The translations under genes were made by a program, and so were the position numbers. DNA of 64,000 nucleotides. Origin: Hyphomicrobium sp. MC1. Its GTDB lineage: Bacteria; Pseudomonadota; Alphaproteobacteria; Rhizobiales; Hyphomicrobiaceae. The stretch spans positions 1,798,001 to 1,862,000 of the forward strand of contig NC_015717.1 of NCBI RefSeq assembly GCF_000253295.1, written 5' to 3'. Positions 45,723 to 55,423 of the stretch are shown here, piece by piece (the first letter of the stretch is position 1; every line of letters begins with the position of its first letter). Under the pieces are notes generated by a model. That model worked only from the letters and a program-made list of their open reading frames with translations. It searched no databases and had not been told where the DNA came from.

Positions 45723-47837
45723 CTAGGCAGCACGAAACAGTCGGACGGCTTCGTCGCATTCGAAGAGGTAGAGCAGCGTGCGCAGCGCTTGGCCACGCGG
45801 CGAGACGAGGTTCGGGTCTTTTTCGAGTATCAGCACCGCGTCGTCGCGTGCCGCTTCGAGGAGGGCATCGCGTCCTGGAACATCGGCGATACGGAATCCC
45901 GGGTCACCGCTTTGGCGCGCACCGAGAATTTCGCCGCCGCCGCGCAGCTCCAAATCCTTTTCCGCGATTTTGAAACCGTCTTCGGTTTCTTCCATCATCT
46001 TGAGGCGTGCTTCGGCGGTCTCGCCGAGCGGCGATTTATAAAGCAGCATGCAGAAGGATTCCCGCGCACCGCGGCCGACGCGTCCGCGCAACTGGTGCAA
46101 CTGGGCGAGGCCGAAGCGCTCGGCATGCTCGATCACCATGATGTTGGCGTTCGGCACGTTGACGCCGACTTCGATAACGGTAGTTGCGACGAGAATTTTG
46201 AGCCGGTTCGCGGCGAACGCGGCCATCGTCTCGTCTTTCTCTTTTCCGCTCATGCCGCCGTGGAGCAAGCCCACCGTGTCGCCGAAGAGTTGGCGGAGAT
46301 AGGCATAGCGTTCTTCCGCTGCGGCGAGATCGGTCAGCTCGGAGCTTTCGATCAGCGGGCAGACCCAATAGACCTGCGCGCCTTCCTCAAGCTGTACGCG
46401 GATGCGGTCGATCAGACGTTCGAGCAGTTCGAGCGGCGCGGCCTTGGTGACGACGGGTTTGCGTCCGGCAGGCTTCTCGGTGAGCTTCGAGACGTCGAGG
46501 TCGCCGTAATGGGTCATCAACAGTGTGCGCGGAATGGGCGTGGCGGTCATGACGAGGACGTTGGTGTCGCCATTCGTGCCTTTCGACTGCAAAGCCATGC
46601 GCTGGTGGACGCCGAAGCGATGCTGCTCGTCGATGACGGCAACCGCGAGATCCTTGAAGATCACATCGGATTGAAACAGCGCGTGCGTGCCGACGAGAAT
46701 GTCAATCTCGCCCGATGCCAAGCGCGAGATGACCGCGTCGCGGGCTTTGCCCTTTTCGCGGCCAGTGAGAAGCGCAAGGCGCAGCCCGGCGGCGTCAGCG
46801 AGCGGCGCGATGGTGTCGATATGCTGACGGGCGAGAACTTCCGTCGGCGCCATCATCGCAGCCTGGGCGCCCGCTTCCACTGCGACCGCCATCGTCATCA
46901 GCGCAACGACGGTTTTGCCGGAGCCGACGTCACCCTGCAGCAGACGCAGCATGCGGTGGGAAGCTGCGAGGTCAGCCGAAATTTCTTCAAGCGCGTTCTT
47001 CTGTGACCCGGTCAGCGAGAAGGGAAGCGCGGCGGCGATTTTGGCGCGGATTTCGCCGTTGCCCGACAACCGGCGTCCGCGCTCGGTCTTCAGGTTGCGG
47101 CGGACGAGTGCGAAGGCGAGCTGTCCGGCCAGAAGCTCGTCGAAGGCGAGGCGCTGCCATGGTGCTGCGCCGCTCGAAACATCCTGCGCATCGCCGGGGC
47201 GATGGACGCGGGAGATTGCGTCCCTGAAGTTCGGCCAGTCGCGCGCCTTCAGCCAATGGGCCTCTTGCCATTCGGGAAATTCGGGGACGCGATCGACGGC
47301 CTGACGTGCGGCTTTCAACGCGATCTTTCCGGAGAGGCCGGCGGTGAGCGGATAGACAGGCTCCAGCATCGGCATCTCGTCGCGGGCTTCCGGCGAGACG
47401 ATGTAATCGGGATGGGACATCTGTAGGTTTTCGCCGTAGCGTTCGATACGTCCGGAGACGAAACGGATTTCGCCGACGGGAAGCTGGCGCTCGATGAACT
47501 TGTGCTCGGCGTGGAAGAACACCAGATCGATGCGACCGGTCTCGTCCTCGCAGGTCACTTTGTAGGGCGCCTTGGTGTTTCCGCGCGGCGACGGCTTATG
47601 TTTCAGCACGCGGAGTTCCAGGGTGACGATGGTGCCGGGGATGGCCTCCGTCAGGCGCGGCTGGCTGCGGCGGTCGATGACGCCGGTCGGCATGTGCCAC
47701 AGTACGTCGATGACCCTGGGTTCGCTGATGCCGGGGGGCAGGGCCAGGCACTTCTTCAGCAGCAGGATCAGGCGGGGGCCGATGCCGCCGAGCGTCTGTG
47801 CCGATGCGAAAAGCGGGTTCAGGAGGGCTGGTCGCAT
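45723..47837 (-). CDS. recG: ATP-dependent DNA helicase RecG
   Basis: A 704-residue helicase that remodels stalled replication forks and Holliday junctions. The N-terminal wedge domain is followed by the helicase core: Walker A GDVGSGKTVVALM, the DEQH box VIDEQHRFGVHQR, TATPIPRT and the final helicase motif QLRGRVGRG. Length is standard. It is divergent from sdhE-mfd. Confidence 0.97.
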   Translation of the reverse strand: MRPALLNPLFASAQTLGGIGPRLILLLKKCLALPPGISEPRVIDVLWHMPTGVIDRRSQPRLTEAIPGTIVTLELRVLKHKPSPRGNTKAPYKVTCEDETGRIDLVFFHAEHKFIERQLPVGEIRFVSGRIERYGENLQMSHPDYIVSPEARDEMPMLEPVYPLTAGLSGKIALKAARQAVDRVPEFPEWQEAHWLKARDWPNFRDAISRVHRPGDAQDVSSGAAPWQRLAFDELLAGQLAFALVRRNLKTERGRRLSGNGEIRAKIAAALPFSLTGSQKNALEEISADLAASHRMLRLLQGDVGSGKTVVALMTMAVAVEAGAQAAMMAPTEVLARQHIDTIAPLADAAGLRLALLTGREKGKARDAVISRLASGEIDILVGTHALFQSDVIFKDLAVAVIDEQHRFGVHQRMALQSKGTNGDTNVLVMTATPIPRTLLMTHYGDLDVSKLTEKPAGRKPVVTKAAPLELLERLIDRIRVQLEEGAQVYWVCPLIESSELTDLAAAEERYAYLRQLFGDTVGLLHGGMSGKEKDETMAAFAANRLKILVATTVIEVGVNVPNANIMVIEHAERFGLAQLHQLRGRVGRGARESFCMLLYKSPLGETAEARLKMMEETEDGFKIAEKDLELRGGGEILGARQSGDPGFRIADVPGRDALLEAARDDAVLILEKDPNLVSPRGQALRTLLYLFECDEAVRLFRAA

Positions 47838-48018
47838 CGTCGAAAGGGGCCTGCGGTTGTTCGAATTCGCGGCCGCGCCCTAAGGTCGCGGCAATAAGCA
47901 TCGTCCGCCGCGCTAGGCGAGCCAAGCTGCGGGCGCTATACGAGCCCTTCGCGAATGACGCACCGTGACGGCCGGCCGGCACTCCGTCAAGCTGCCGGCA
48001 GCGCTTTATACCATTGCC

Positions 48019-48312
48019 ATGCAACCTGAGCTGCATATGACCGACGAACTTGAAACGCGCAGGCGGCGGGCGTCGTACCGCGCGCATCACCGCGGCACGA
48101 AGGAAATGGACGTCCTTGTCGGACGTTATGCCGATGACCGGCTGCCGGGCTATTCTGGCGACGAGATCGCGCGCTTCGAGCGGTTTCTGACTATTCCCGA
48201 TCCGGCGCTGCAGCAATGGATCTTCTCGGGCGAGGGTTTTGCGGGCATCGAGTTCGAAGATCTTGTGAATGACATTCGCGCCTTTCATGGCCTGAGCGCC
48301 GCGGCGAGCTAA
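48019..48312 (+). CDS. sdhE: SdhE, FAD assembly factor for succinate dehydrogenase
   Basis: A protein of about 97 residues that helps attach FAD covalently to SdhA. The family signature YRAHHRGTKEMDVLVGRYAD contains the conserved RGxxE motif. The start is uncertain: ATG at 48019 or at 48037, neither with a strong ribosome-binding site, and a GTG at 47965 seems too far upstream. It ends ten bases before mfd. The order recG, sdhE, mfd is familiar from alphaproteobacteria. Confidence 0.88.
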   Translation: MQPELHMTDELETRRRRASYRAHHRGTKEMDVLVGRYADDRLPGYSGDEIARFERFLTIPDPALQQWIFSGEGFAGIEFEDLVNDIRAFHGLSAAAS

Positions 48313-48321
48313 GACGAGTTG

Positions 48322-51300
48322 ATGACGACAGACGTTCAAAATTCACGCGCAATCTTTTCAGGCGTTCCGGAAGGCTTCGACGGCCGCGTCATCGCGGACG
48401 TGACGAAGGCCGCGCGCTCGGGCGATCTGCCGGGCATTCATCTGCACGTGGCGCGCGACGACCGGCGGCTCGACGAGCTGCAGGCGGCGGTGGCGTTCTT
48501 CGCGCCCGACGTTGCAATCGTGCCGTTTCCGTCGTGGGATACGGTGCCCTACGACCGCACGAGCCCCAATCCGGAGATCGTCTCGAAGCGCATCACGGCG
48601 CTCGGCAAGCTCGCGGTTGGGGGCCGCAAAAAGCCGACGCTGGTGCTGACGACCGTCAATTCGATTTTGCAGCGTGTACCGCCGCGCAGCTTCATTCGCG
48701 GCGCGGTGAAGACGATTGCGCCGGGGCAGCGGCTCGATCCGGCCGATCTGATCCGGCGGCTGGAGTCCTACGGTTACGACCGTTCGAGCACGGTGATGGA
48801 GCCCGGCGAATACGCGCAACGTGGCGGCATCGTCGATCTTTATCCGCCGGGACGCAGCCTGCCGATCCGGCTCGATTTCTTCGGCGACCAGCTGGAGACC
48901 ATCAAGGCGTTCGATCCCGAGACGCAGCGCTCGCAGAAGCCGGTGCCGAAATTCTCGCTGATGCCGGTCAGCGAAGTGGCGTTCGGCGAAGCGGCGACGG
49001 CGCTGTTCCGCACGCGCTACGTCGCGCTGTTCGGCGGCAACACGGGCGACGATCCGCTGTACGAAGCGGTCAGCAGCGGGCGCCGCTATGTCGGCCAGGA
49101 GCACTGGCTGCCCCTGTTTCATCCGAACCTCGAGACGCTGTTTGATTACCTCCCGGGTGTCGGCATCAGTTTCGATCATCTGGCCGATGAAGCGGTGCAG
49201 CGGCGCTTCGAACAGATCCGTGAGCACTATGAAGCGCGCGTCGACTCGCTCGAAGGCCAGCGTTTCGGCGCGCCGCCGTACAAGCCGGTGCCGCCCGATC
49301 AAATGTTCCTCGACGGCAAGGACTGGAAGGCGGCGCTCGATGCGCGCACCGTTTCGCGCCTGACGCCGTTCGACGATCCGGGCACGACGAACGTCTATCA
49401 GATGCACGGCAAGCGCGGGCGCACGTTCGCGGCCGAGCGCGCCAATCCGGACGCGAACGTCTTCGATGCGGCGGTCGGGCATATCCGGCGCGTTCAAGGC
49501 GACAACCGGCGCGTCATCCTTGCATGCTGGACGCCGGGCGCGCGCGAACGGCTCATCACTCTGCTTGAAGATCATGGCCTGAAGGACACCGTGAAGGTCG
49601 ACGACTTCGCTGGCGTGCAGGCGATGCGCCCCAAGGAGACGGCGTTCGCGGTGTTCGGCATTGAGGAAGGCTTCGAGACGCCGGACTTTGCCGTCATCGC
49701 CGAGCAGGACATTCTGGGCGACCGGCTCGTGCGGCAGCGCCGCCGGGCGAAAAAGGCCGCTGACGTTCTCACCGAGGCGACGAGTCTTTCGGTCGGCGAT
49801 CTCGTCGTGCACAGCGATCACGGTATCGGTCGCTTTCATGGGTTGCAGACGATCACCGCGCTCGGCGCGCCGCACGACTGTCTGGAACTGCATTACGCGG
49901 GTGGCGACAAGCTGTTCCTGCCCGTCGAAAACATCGAGCTGCTGTCGCGCTACGGCTCGGACGAGGGTGACGCGCAGCTCGACCGTCTCGGCGGCGTCGG
50001 CTGGCAGACACGCAAGGCCAAACTCAAAAAGCGGCTGCGCGAGATTGCCAACGAACTTATCAAGATCGCAGCGATGCGGGCAATGCGGGAAGCACCCGTG
50101 CTCATTCCGCCGACCGGCGCTTACGATGAATTCGTCGCGCGCTTTCCTTACGAGGAGACGGAAGACCAGGCGGCGAGCATCGATGCCGTTCTTGCCGACA
50201 TGGCGTCAGGAAAGCCGATGGACCGCCTTGTTTGCGGCGACGTCGGTTTCGGCAAAACGGAAGTCGCCATTCGCGCGGCGTTTACTGCTGCAATGAACGG
50301 TTTGCAGGTTGCGGTCGTGGTGCCGACGACCTTGCTGGCGCGGCAGCACTACCGCACATTTGCGCAGCGCTTTCAGGGCTTGCCGGTGACGATCGCGCAG
50401 GCGTCGCGCATGGTCAGTGCGAAGGACCTCGCCGAGGTGAAGGCGGGACTGAAGTCGGGCAACGTCGACATCGTTGTGGGCACGCATGCGCTGCTTGGCA
50501 AGGGCATCGACTTCGCACGGCTCGGACTACTCATCATCGACGAGGAGCAGCACTTCGGCGTCAATCACAAGGAACGCCTAAAGAAGATGCGCGAGGACGT
50601 GCACGTGCTGACGCTGTCGGCGACGCCGATCCCGCGCACGCTGCAACTTGCACTGACGGGCGTGCGCGAACTTTCGCTCATCACGACGCCGCCGGTCGAC
50701 CGCCTCGCGGTGCGCACGTTTATTTCGCCATTCGATCCGGTGATTTTGAAGGAAGCGCTCAGACGCGAACGCTTCCGTGGCGGCCAAACGTACTACGTCG
50801 CGCCGCGCATTTCTGATCTCGACGACATCGCGGAATTCTTGCGTGAAGCGGTGCCCGATCTGGCGTTTGCGCGCGCTACGGGGCAGATGTCGCCGACCGA
50901 ACTCGAAGACGTCATGACGGCGTTCTATGAGGGCAAATACGACATTCTACTTTCGACGGCGATCGTCGAGTCCGGTCTCGACGTGCCGAATGCGAATACG
51001 CTGATCGTGCACCGCGCCGATATGTTCGGCTTGGCGCAACTTTACCAGCTTCGCGGACGCGTCGGCCGTTCCAAGACGCGCGCTTACGCGTACATCACGA
51101 CGCCGCCCGATAAAAAGCTGACCGAGGGCGCGGAGAAGCGGCTCAAGGTTCTGCAATCGCTCGATACGCTTGGCGCGGGCTTCTCGCTGGCATCGCACGA
51201 TCTAGATATTCGCGGCGCAGGCAACCTGCTCGGCGAAGAGCAGTCGGGTCATATTCGCGAGGTCGGCTTCGAGCTCTATCAGTCGATGCTCGAGGAGGCG

Positions 51301-51807
51301 GTCGCGGCGATGAAGGGCGGCGATCTCGAAGCGGACGACAAGTGGAGCCCGGAGATCCAGCTCGGTACGTCGATCATGATTCCGGAAAGTTACGTCACGG
51401 ATCTACAACTTCGCCTCGGTCTCTATCGGCGTTTGTCGAGTTTCGAAAAGCGCTCCGAGATCGATGCGTTCGCAGCGGAATTGGTCGATCGCTTCGGTCC
51501 GCTGCCGGACGAAGTCGGCCATTTGCTCGACGTCATGGAGATCAAAGGGCTTTGCCGTACGGCGGGAATTGCGAAGGTCGATGCGGGTCCCAAGGGCGCC
51601 GTCATCACGCTTTACAAGGGGCGGTTTGCGAACCCCGAAGGACTCATCTCGCTCGTGCAGAATTCACGCGGGCTTCTCAAGGTGCAGCCCGATCAGCGGC
51701 TCGTCTATCGCTCGGATTGGGACTTGCCAGAGCTGCGTCTCAAGGGCGTGCGCGCGCTGGTGCAGCAGTTCGCCGACCTCGCCGCGAAAACCAAAAAGGC
51801 GGCTTAA
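48322..51807 (+). CDS. mfd: Transcription-repair coupling factor Mfd
   Basis: A 1161-residue translocase that removes RNA polymerase stalled at DNA damage and recruits UvrA. The N-terminal UvrB-homology region, the RNA-polymerase-interaction domain (VGDLVVHSDHGIGRFHGL), the helicase core (Walker A GDVGFGKTEVAIR, IDEEQHFGVNHKE, TATPIPRT) and the C-terminal D7 region are all present. The ATG at 48322 is preferred over the TTG one codon earlier. It lies ten bases after sdhE. Confidence 0.97.
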   Translation: MTTDVQNSRAIFSGVPEGFDGRVIADVTKAARSGDLPGIHLHVARDDRRLDELQAAVAFFAPDVAIVPFPSWDTVPYDRTSPNPEIVSKRITALGKLAVGGRKKPTLVLTTVNSILQRVPPRSFIRGAVKTIAPGQRLDPADLIRRLESYGYDRSSTVMEPGEYAQRGGIVDLYPPGRSLPIRLDFFGDQLETIKAFDPETQRSQKPVPKFSLMPVSEVAFGEAATALFRTRYVALFGGNTGDDPLYEAVSSGRRYVGQEHWLPLFHPNLETLFDYLPGVGISFDHLADEAVQRRFEQIREHYEARVDSLEGQRFGAPPYKPVPPDQMFLDGKDWKAALDARTVSRLTPFDDPGTTNVYQMHGKRGRTFAAERANPDANVFDAAVGHIRRVQGDNRRVILACWTPGARERLITLLEDHGLKDTVKVDDFAGVQAMRPKETAFAVFGIEEGFETPDFAVIAEQDILGDRLVRQRRRAKKAADVLTEATSLSVGDLVVHSDHGIGRFHGLQTITALGAPHDCLELHYAGGDKLFLPVENIELLSRYGSDEGDAQLDRLGGVGWQTRKAKLKKRLREIANELIKIAAMRAMREAPVLIPPTGAYDEFVARFPYEETEDQAASIDAVLADMASGKPMDRLVCGDVGFGKTEVAIRAAFTAAMNGLQVAVVVPTTLLARQHYRTFAQRFQGLPVTIAQASRMVSAKDLAEVKAGLKSGNVDIVVGTHALLGKGIDFARLGLLIIDEEQHFGVNHKERLKKMREDVHVLTLSATPIPRTLQLALTGVRELSLITTPPVDRLAVRTFISPFDPVILKEALRRERFRGGQTYYVAPRISDLDDIAEFLREAVPDLAFARATGQMSPTELEDVMTAFYEGKYDILLSTAIVESGLDVPNANTLIVHRADMFGLAQLYQLRGRVGRSKTRAYAYITTPPDKKLTEGAEKRLKVLQSLDTLGAGFSLASHDLDIRGAGNLLGEEQSGHIREVGFELYQSMLEEAVAAMKGGDLEADDKWSPEIQLGTSIMIPESYVTDLQLRLGLYRRLSSFEKRSEIDAFAAELVDRFGPLPDEVGHLLDVMEIKGLCRTAGIAKVDAGPKGAVITLYKGRFANPEGLISLVQNSRGLLKVQPDQRLVYRSDWDLPELRLKGVRALVQQFADLAAKTKKAA

Positions 51808-51834
51808 CCTGCCTTATGCGGGATCTTTCCTCCT

Positions 51835-51923
51835 CGTCATGCCGGCGTAGGCCGGCACCCAGACAACGATCCGCATCCGTTATTCAGAGGCATGACTGGA
51901 TCCCGGCCTTCGCCGGGATGACG
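51835..51923. repeat. Palindromic repeat, family A
   Basis: An inverted pair: CGTCATGCCGGC at the left (51835-51846) mirrors GCCGGGATGACG at the right (51912-51923), with GGCCGGCACCCAG and CTGGATCCCGGCC inside. This is the widespread Hyphomicrobiales intergenic type ending in GCCGGGATGAC. It follows mfd closely and may stabilise or end its mRNA. Confidence 0.85.
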
Positions 51924-51957
51924 GCTATTTGGAATGGATGGCGGGACGCCTTGTTAC

Positions 51958-52040
51958 AGTCATCCTCGGGCTTGCCACGAGGATCCATCCATCAGTAAGC
52001 GTATTGCACGATGGATACTCGGCATGAAGCCCAGGATGAC
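51958..52040. repeat. Palindromic repeat, family B
   Basis: GTCATCCTCGGGCTT (from 51960) mirrors the degenerate AAGCCCAGGATGAC (52027-52040), with GAGGATCCATC and GATGGATACTC inside. The right half matches a lone copy at 62694-62730. It lies directly after family A. Confidence 0.8.
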
Positions 52041-52088
52041 ACTCGGTGACTGCTTTGGGACTGAATGGGGCACGGCATTTGCCGCCCC

Positions 52089-52119
52089 CTCACCCTAACC
52101 CTCTCCCCGAGGGGAGAGC
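52089..52119. repeat. Palindromic repeat, family C half-element inside the CoA-ligase 3' end
   Basis: CTCTCCCC (52101-52108) pairs with GGGGAGAG (52111-52118), preceded by CCCTCACCCTAACC. This is one arm of the same kind of element as at 45562-45661. On the minus strand it encodes the last residues and the stop of the CoA-ligase gene. Confidence 0.85.
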
Positions 52120-53636
52120 GGAAGTTTGAGCGCCTTCCGCTGCACCTTGCCGTTGGCGGTGCGGGGGAGTTTGTCGACGAAGACGATTTCTTTCGGCACC
52201 TTGTAGGCAGCGAGGCGTTCGGAGGCGAAGGCTTTGACGGTGTCGGCGTCGATTTTCTCCGCATCGTTGCCGACGACGAATGCGCCGATGATCGATACAT
52301 CGCTCCGTGTGCGGAGTTCCGAACACGCGACTTCGGCCACGCCGGGGCAGGCTGCGAGTGCGGCTTCGATTTCGAGCGGCGAGACGCGATAGCCGCCCGC
52401 GTTCATCAGTTCGTTGGCGCGGCCCAGATGCGTGACGTAGCCATCGGCGTCGATGGAACCGAGATCGCCGCCGACGAACCATTCGCCGCGCATGACTTCA
52501 GCTTCCTCGTCTGGGCGGTTCCAATAGCCGAGCATCAGGCCGGGATCGGTGCGATGGACGGCGATCAGGCCTTCGTCGCCAGTCGGCAACGGTTGATTAC
52601 CGCCGTCCGCGGGAAGGATTGCGATGCGGCGTCCAGCTTGCGGCTTGCCGACGGTACCGGAGCGATAGGGCACGTCTGGACCTGTCGAGATGTACGTCGA
52701 GATCTCGCTCATGCCGAGGGCTTCGTAGAGCGGCAGGCCGGTGGTTGCGGTCCATTCTTCGATCAAGCCGGGCGGCGGCGTTTCGCCGGCCGTCAGTCCG
52801 TGGCGAAGCTGGCCTAGGGTGCCGCGTTCGGGGCGCGCGTATTTCAGAATTTGGCGATAGACGCCGGGCACGGCGGCGAACAGCGTCGCGCCGGTTGAAG
52901 CTATAAGGGCTGGCCAAAGCTCGGGCGCCTTATCGCCGGTACAGACAATGGCCGTTGCGCCGTTCGCCCACGGGTCGGTCAAGCCGACGCCAAGCGTGAA
53001 CGTCCAGTTGAAGGCACCTGCGTGCAGCATGCGGTCATCGGGCGTGATGCCATACCAGCCCTGATACATCGGGCGGCGGCCGAGAGCGGAGCGCTGTGCG
53101 TGCAGCACACCCTTGGGTTTCGACGTCGTGCCGGAGGTGTAGATCAGGAATGCGGGATCGTCGGCGGCGGTCGGTGCGTAGTCGGCGCGCGTCGGTCCGC
53201 GCATCAGTAAAGCGACGTCAGCGGATGTCAGGACGATCGCGCCAGGCATGATGTCATCGGTGAGCGGCGACGATGTTGCGATCGCCGTGGCGCCGCTGTC
53301 TTCGAGAAGCGATTTCAGTTCCGTTGCCGTCAACTGATCGGACAAGGGGAGAGCGATGAAGCCGCCGGCCATCGCCGCAAAGAACAGCAACGCCGATTGG
53401 CTGGAGTTACCAAGGCGAATGGCGATCCGGTCGCCGGGCTTTAGGCCGCGCTCTGCCAGTCCTGCTGCGAGGCGCAGGATAGCGTCTTCGATCTCGGCGA
53501 ACGTCCAGCTTTCCTGCGGCCGTTCGGGCGTCGCGGTATCGTAGACGAGCAGCGCCGTTTTATCGGGCGTGCTGCGTGCGGCCCGACCGATAGCGTATTC
53601 CGCCATGTTGAAGGGCGTGCCGTCTAACGGTGTCAT
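52095..53636 (-). CDS. Adenylate-forming acyl-CoA synthetase
   Basis: A 513-residue enzyme that activates a carboxylic acid with ATP and joins it to CoA. The P-loop motif is LIYTSGTTSKPKGVLH, the hinge region GDLGSIDADGYVTHLGRANE, and the C-terminal lysine sits in TANGKVQRKAL. The substrate is unknown, with a short or medium acyl or aromatic acid possible. The ATG at 53636 overlaps the stop of the solute-binding-protein gene by four bases (ATGA), so the two are translationally coupled. The frame ends LPLSPRGEG, of which the last residues and the TAG come from a palindromic repeat. Confidence 0.9.
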   Translation of the reverse strand: MTPLDGTPFNMAEYAIGRAARSTPDKTALLVYDTATPERPQESWTFAEIEDAILRLAAGLAERGLKPGDRIAIRLGNSSQSALLFFAAMAGGFIALPLSDQLTATELKSLLEDSGATAIATSSPLTDDIMPGAIVLTSADVALLMRGPTRADYAPTAADDPAFLIYTSGTTSKPKGVLHAQRSALGRRPMYQGWYGITPDDRMLHAGAFNWTFTLGVGLTDPWANGATAIVCTGDKAPELWPALIASTGATLFAAVPGVYRQILKYARPERGTLGQLRHGLTAGETPPPGLIEEWTATTGLPLYEALGMSEISTYISTGPDVPYRSGTVGKPQAGRRIAILPADGGNQPLPTGDEGLIAVHRTDPGLMLGYWNRPDEEAEVMRGEWFVGGDLGSIDADGYVTHLGRANELMNAGGYRVSPLEIEAALAACPGVAEVACSELRTRSDVSIIGAFVVGNDAEKIDADTVKAFASERLAAYKVPKEIVFVDKLPRTANGKVQRKALKLPLSPRGEG

Positions 53637-55423
53637 TTCGGCTCGGTCCACCATGTGTCGACGGAATAGCCGAAAAGAGGTGTCTTGTCGGGATGCTTGA
53701 GGCGCGCCCAATAGGGCACCCATTGGCGCGGCGTGTAGAACAGCGGCACGACGTAGTCGCCCGACAGCAGGACGCGATCCAATGCGCGTACGGAAGAGAC
53801 AAAATCCGTTTCGGTGTTAGCGGCGAGCATGGCGTCGATCATCGCGTCGGCGGCTGGGTTTCTGACGCCGGCGAAATTGAACGAGCCCTTTGCGTCAGCC
53901 GTTTTTTCCGACCAGCGGAAGAGCTGTTCGTTGCCGGGAGAGAGCGATGCGTACCAGGTGTTCTGGATCATATCGTAATCGAATTCGGTCAACCGCGCCT
54001 GATACTGGGCGCTATCGACGAGGCGGACGCGCGCCTGGATTCCGAGCGGCGCGAGGCTTCGCGCGTAACTAAGAAGCAGCGCCTCCTGCGCGTTGCTGTT
54101 GGCAAGAATTTCAAAAGAAAGAGTCTGGCCGGTCTTGCCGTTGATCATGCGGCCGTCTTTCAGGACCATGCCCGCCTTTTTCAAAAGCGCAAAGGCTGCG
54201 CGTTGGGTCGGGCGGTCCTGGCCGCTGCCGTCAGTCGTCGGGAAGCGATAGGTGCCAGCCATGATCTCGGGCTTAACGGCATCCGGATACGGCGCGAGCA
54301 GCTTTTGTTCGTAAGCGTCGGCGGGATGGCCGGTGGAGGCGAGATATGAACGCTCGAAGTAGCTTTCGGTGCGCTTATAGAGACCGTTGTAAAGCGTGCG
54401 GTTGCACCATTCGAAATCAAAAAGCATCATCAAAGCGTGCCGGACCATGGGATCGGCAAAGATGGGCCGGCGGGTGTTGAAGACGAGCGCTGTCATGCCT
54501 GCCGGTAAGCCGATGTCGAACTCAGCTTTGATGATACGCCCGTCGCGGACGGCGGGGATATTATAGCCCGTGGCCCAGCGGCCCGGATCTTCTTCCAGGC
54601 GCAGGTCGATGTTACCGGCCTTGAAGGCTTCGAACATGGATGAGGCGTCGCGGTAGTAATCGAAGCGGATCTCGTCGAAGTTGAAGCGGCCGCGATTGAC
54701 GGCAAGGTCCTTGCCCCAATAGTTCGGGTTGCGCTGGTAGATGATGGAGCGCCCGGCGTCGATTTTCGACACCGTGTAGGGGCCGGAGCCGACGAGCGGC
54801 GTCATCGAGGCAGCTTCGAATTTCTCCGGCGTGGTCGCGTGGGCGGCGAAGACCGGCATCAGGCCAAGGATGAACGGCAGTTCTCGATCGCTGGCGTCTT
54901 CGAACGTGAAGCGAACGCTGCGATCGCCGATCTTTTCGGCCTTTGTCACCTTGGCGAAATAGGTCCGGTGATTGGGGCGGCCTTTGTCCTTCAGCAGCTG
55001 AAACGAGTTGAGGACATCTTCGGCGGTGACCGGCTGGCCGTCGGAAAATCGCGCGGCTGGGTTAATGGCGAACGTCACGGATTTGTGGTCGTCGGCGATG
55101 TCGATCGTCTCGGCGAGCAGGCCATAGAGGGTGAAGGGCTCATCGAGGCTGCGCGCCATCAGACCTTCGATGACAAATTCCCGAATGCCGGATGCGGGCG
55201 TGCCGCCGACGATCAGCGGGTTGACGTTTTCATAGGAGCCGAGGACGCCGAGCGTCAGCTTGCCGCCTTTCGGCGCGTTCGGATTTACGTAGGGGAATGC
55301 CGTGAAATTGTCCGAAAAGAGCGGTTTTCCGTGCAGTGCGACGGCGCTAACCGGAGCGGCCTCAGCGCTCCAGCCAAGCGTGACCACGAGCAGCAGTGCG
55401 AGAGAGAATTTCCCAAATGACAT
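53633..55423 (-). CDS. Extracellular solute-binding protein, family 5 (peptide type, YejA-like)
   Basis: A 596-residue periplasmic binding protein of an ABC importer for peptides or similar solutes. The ATG at 55423 gives MSFGKFSLALLLVVTLGWSAEA, a clean signal peptide. The longer frame adds 107 residues unlike any export signal. Family traits: FPYVNPNAPKGGKLTLG, VTFAINPAARFSDGQPVTAEDV, YTVSKIDAG and the long C-terminal lobe. No permease or ATPase gene is adjacent. Instead the next gene is a CoA ligase coupled by a four-base overlap. Confidence 0.9.
   Translation of the reverse strand: MSFGKFSLALLLVVTLGWSAEAAPVSAVALHGKPLFSDNFTAFPYVNPNAPKGGKLTLGVLGSYENVNPLIVGGTPASGIREFVIEGLMARSLDEPFTLYGLLAETIDIADDHKSVTFAINPAARFSDGQPVTAEDVLNSFQLLKDKGRPNHRTYFAKVTKAEKIGDRSVRFTFEDASDRELPFILGLMPVFAAHATTPEKFEAASMTPLVGSGPYTVSKIDAGRSIIYQRNPNYWGKDLAVNRGRFNFDEIRFDYYRDASSMFEAFKAGNIDLRLEEDPGRWATGYNIPAVRDGRIIKAEFDIGLPAGMTALVFNTRRPIFADPMVRHALMMLFDFEWCNRTLYNGLYKRTESYFERSYLASTGHPADAYEQKLLAPYPDAVKPEIMAGTYRFPTTDGSGQDRPTQRAAFALLKKAGMVLKDGRMINGKTGQTLSFEILANSNAQEALLLSYARSLAPLGIQARVRLVDSAQYQARLTEFDYDMIQNTWYASLSPGNEQLFRWSEKTADAKGSFNFAGVRNPAADAMIDAMLAANTETDFVSSVRALDRVLLSGDYVVPLFYTPRQWVPYWARLKHPDKTPLFGYSVDTWWTEPK

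Noticed and set aside
48358..49893. 511-codon minus-strand frame opposite mfd
   Set aside because: It is an antisense shadow, rich in Arg, without any domain signature.
51835..52119. Attachment site of a mobile island
   Set aside because: There is no tRNA, integrase or matching direct repeat. The palindromes are better explained as intergenic repeats.
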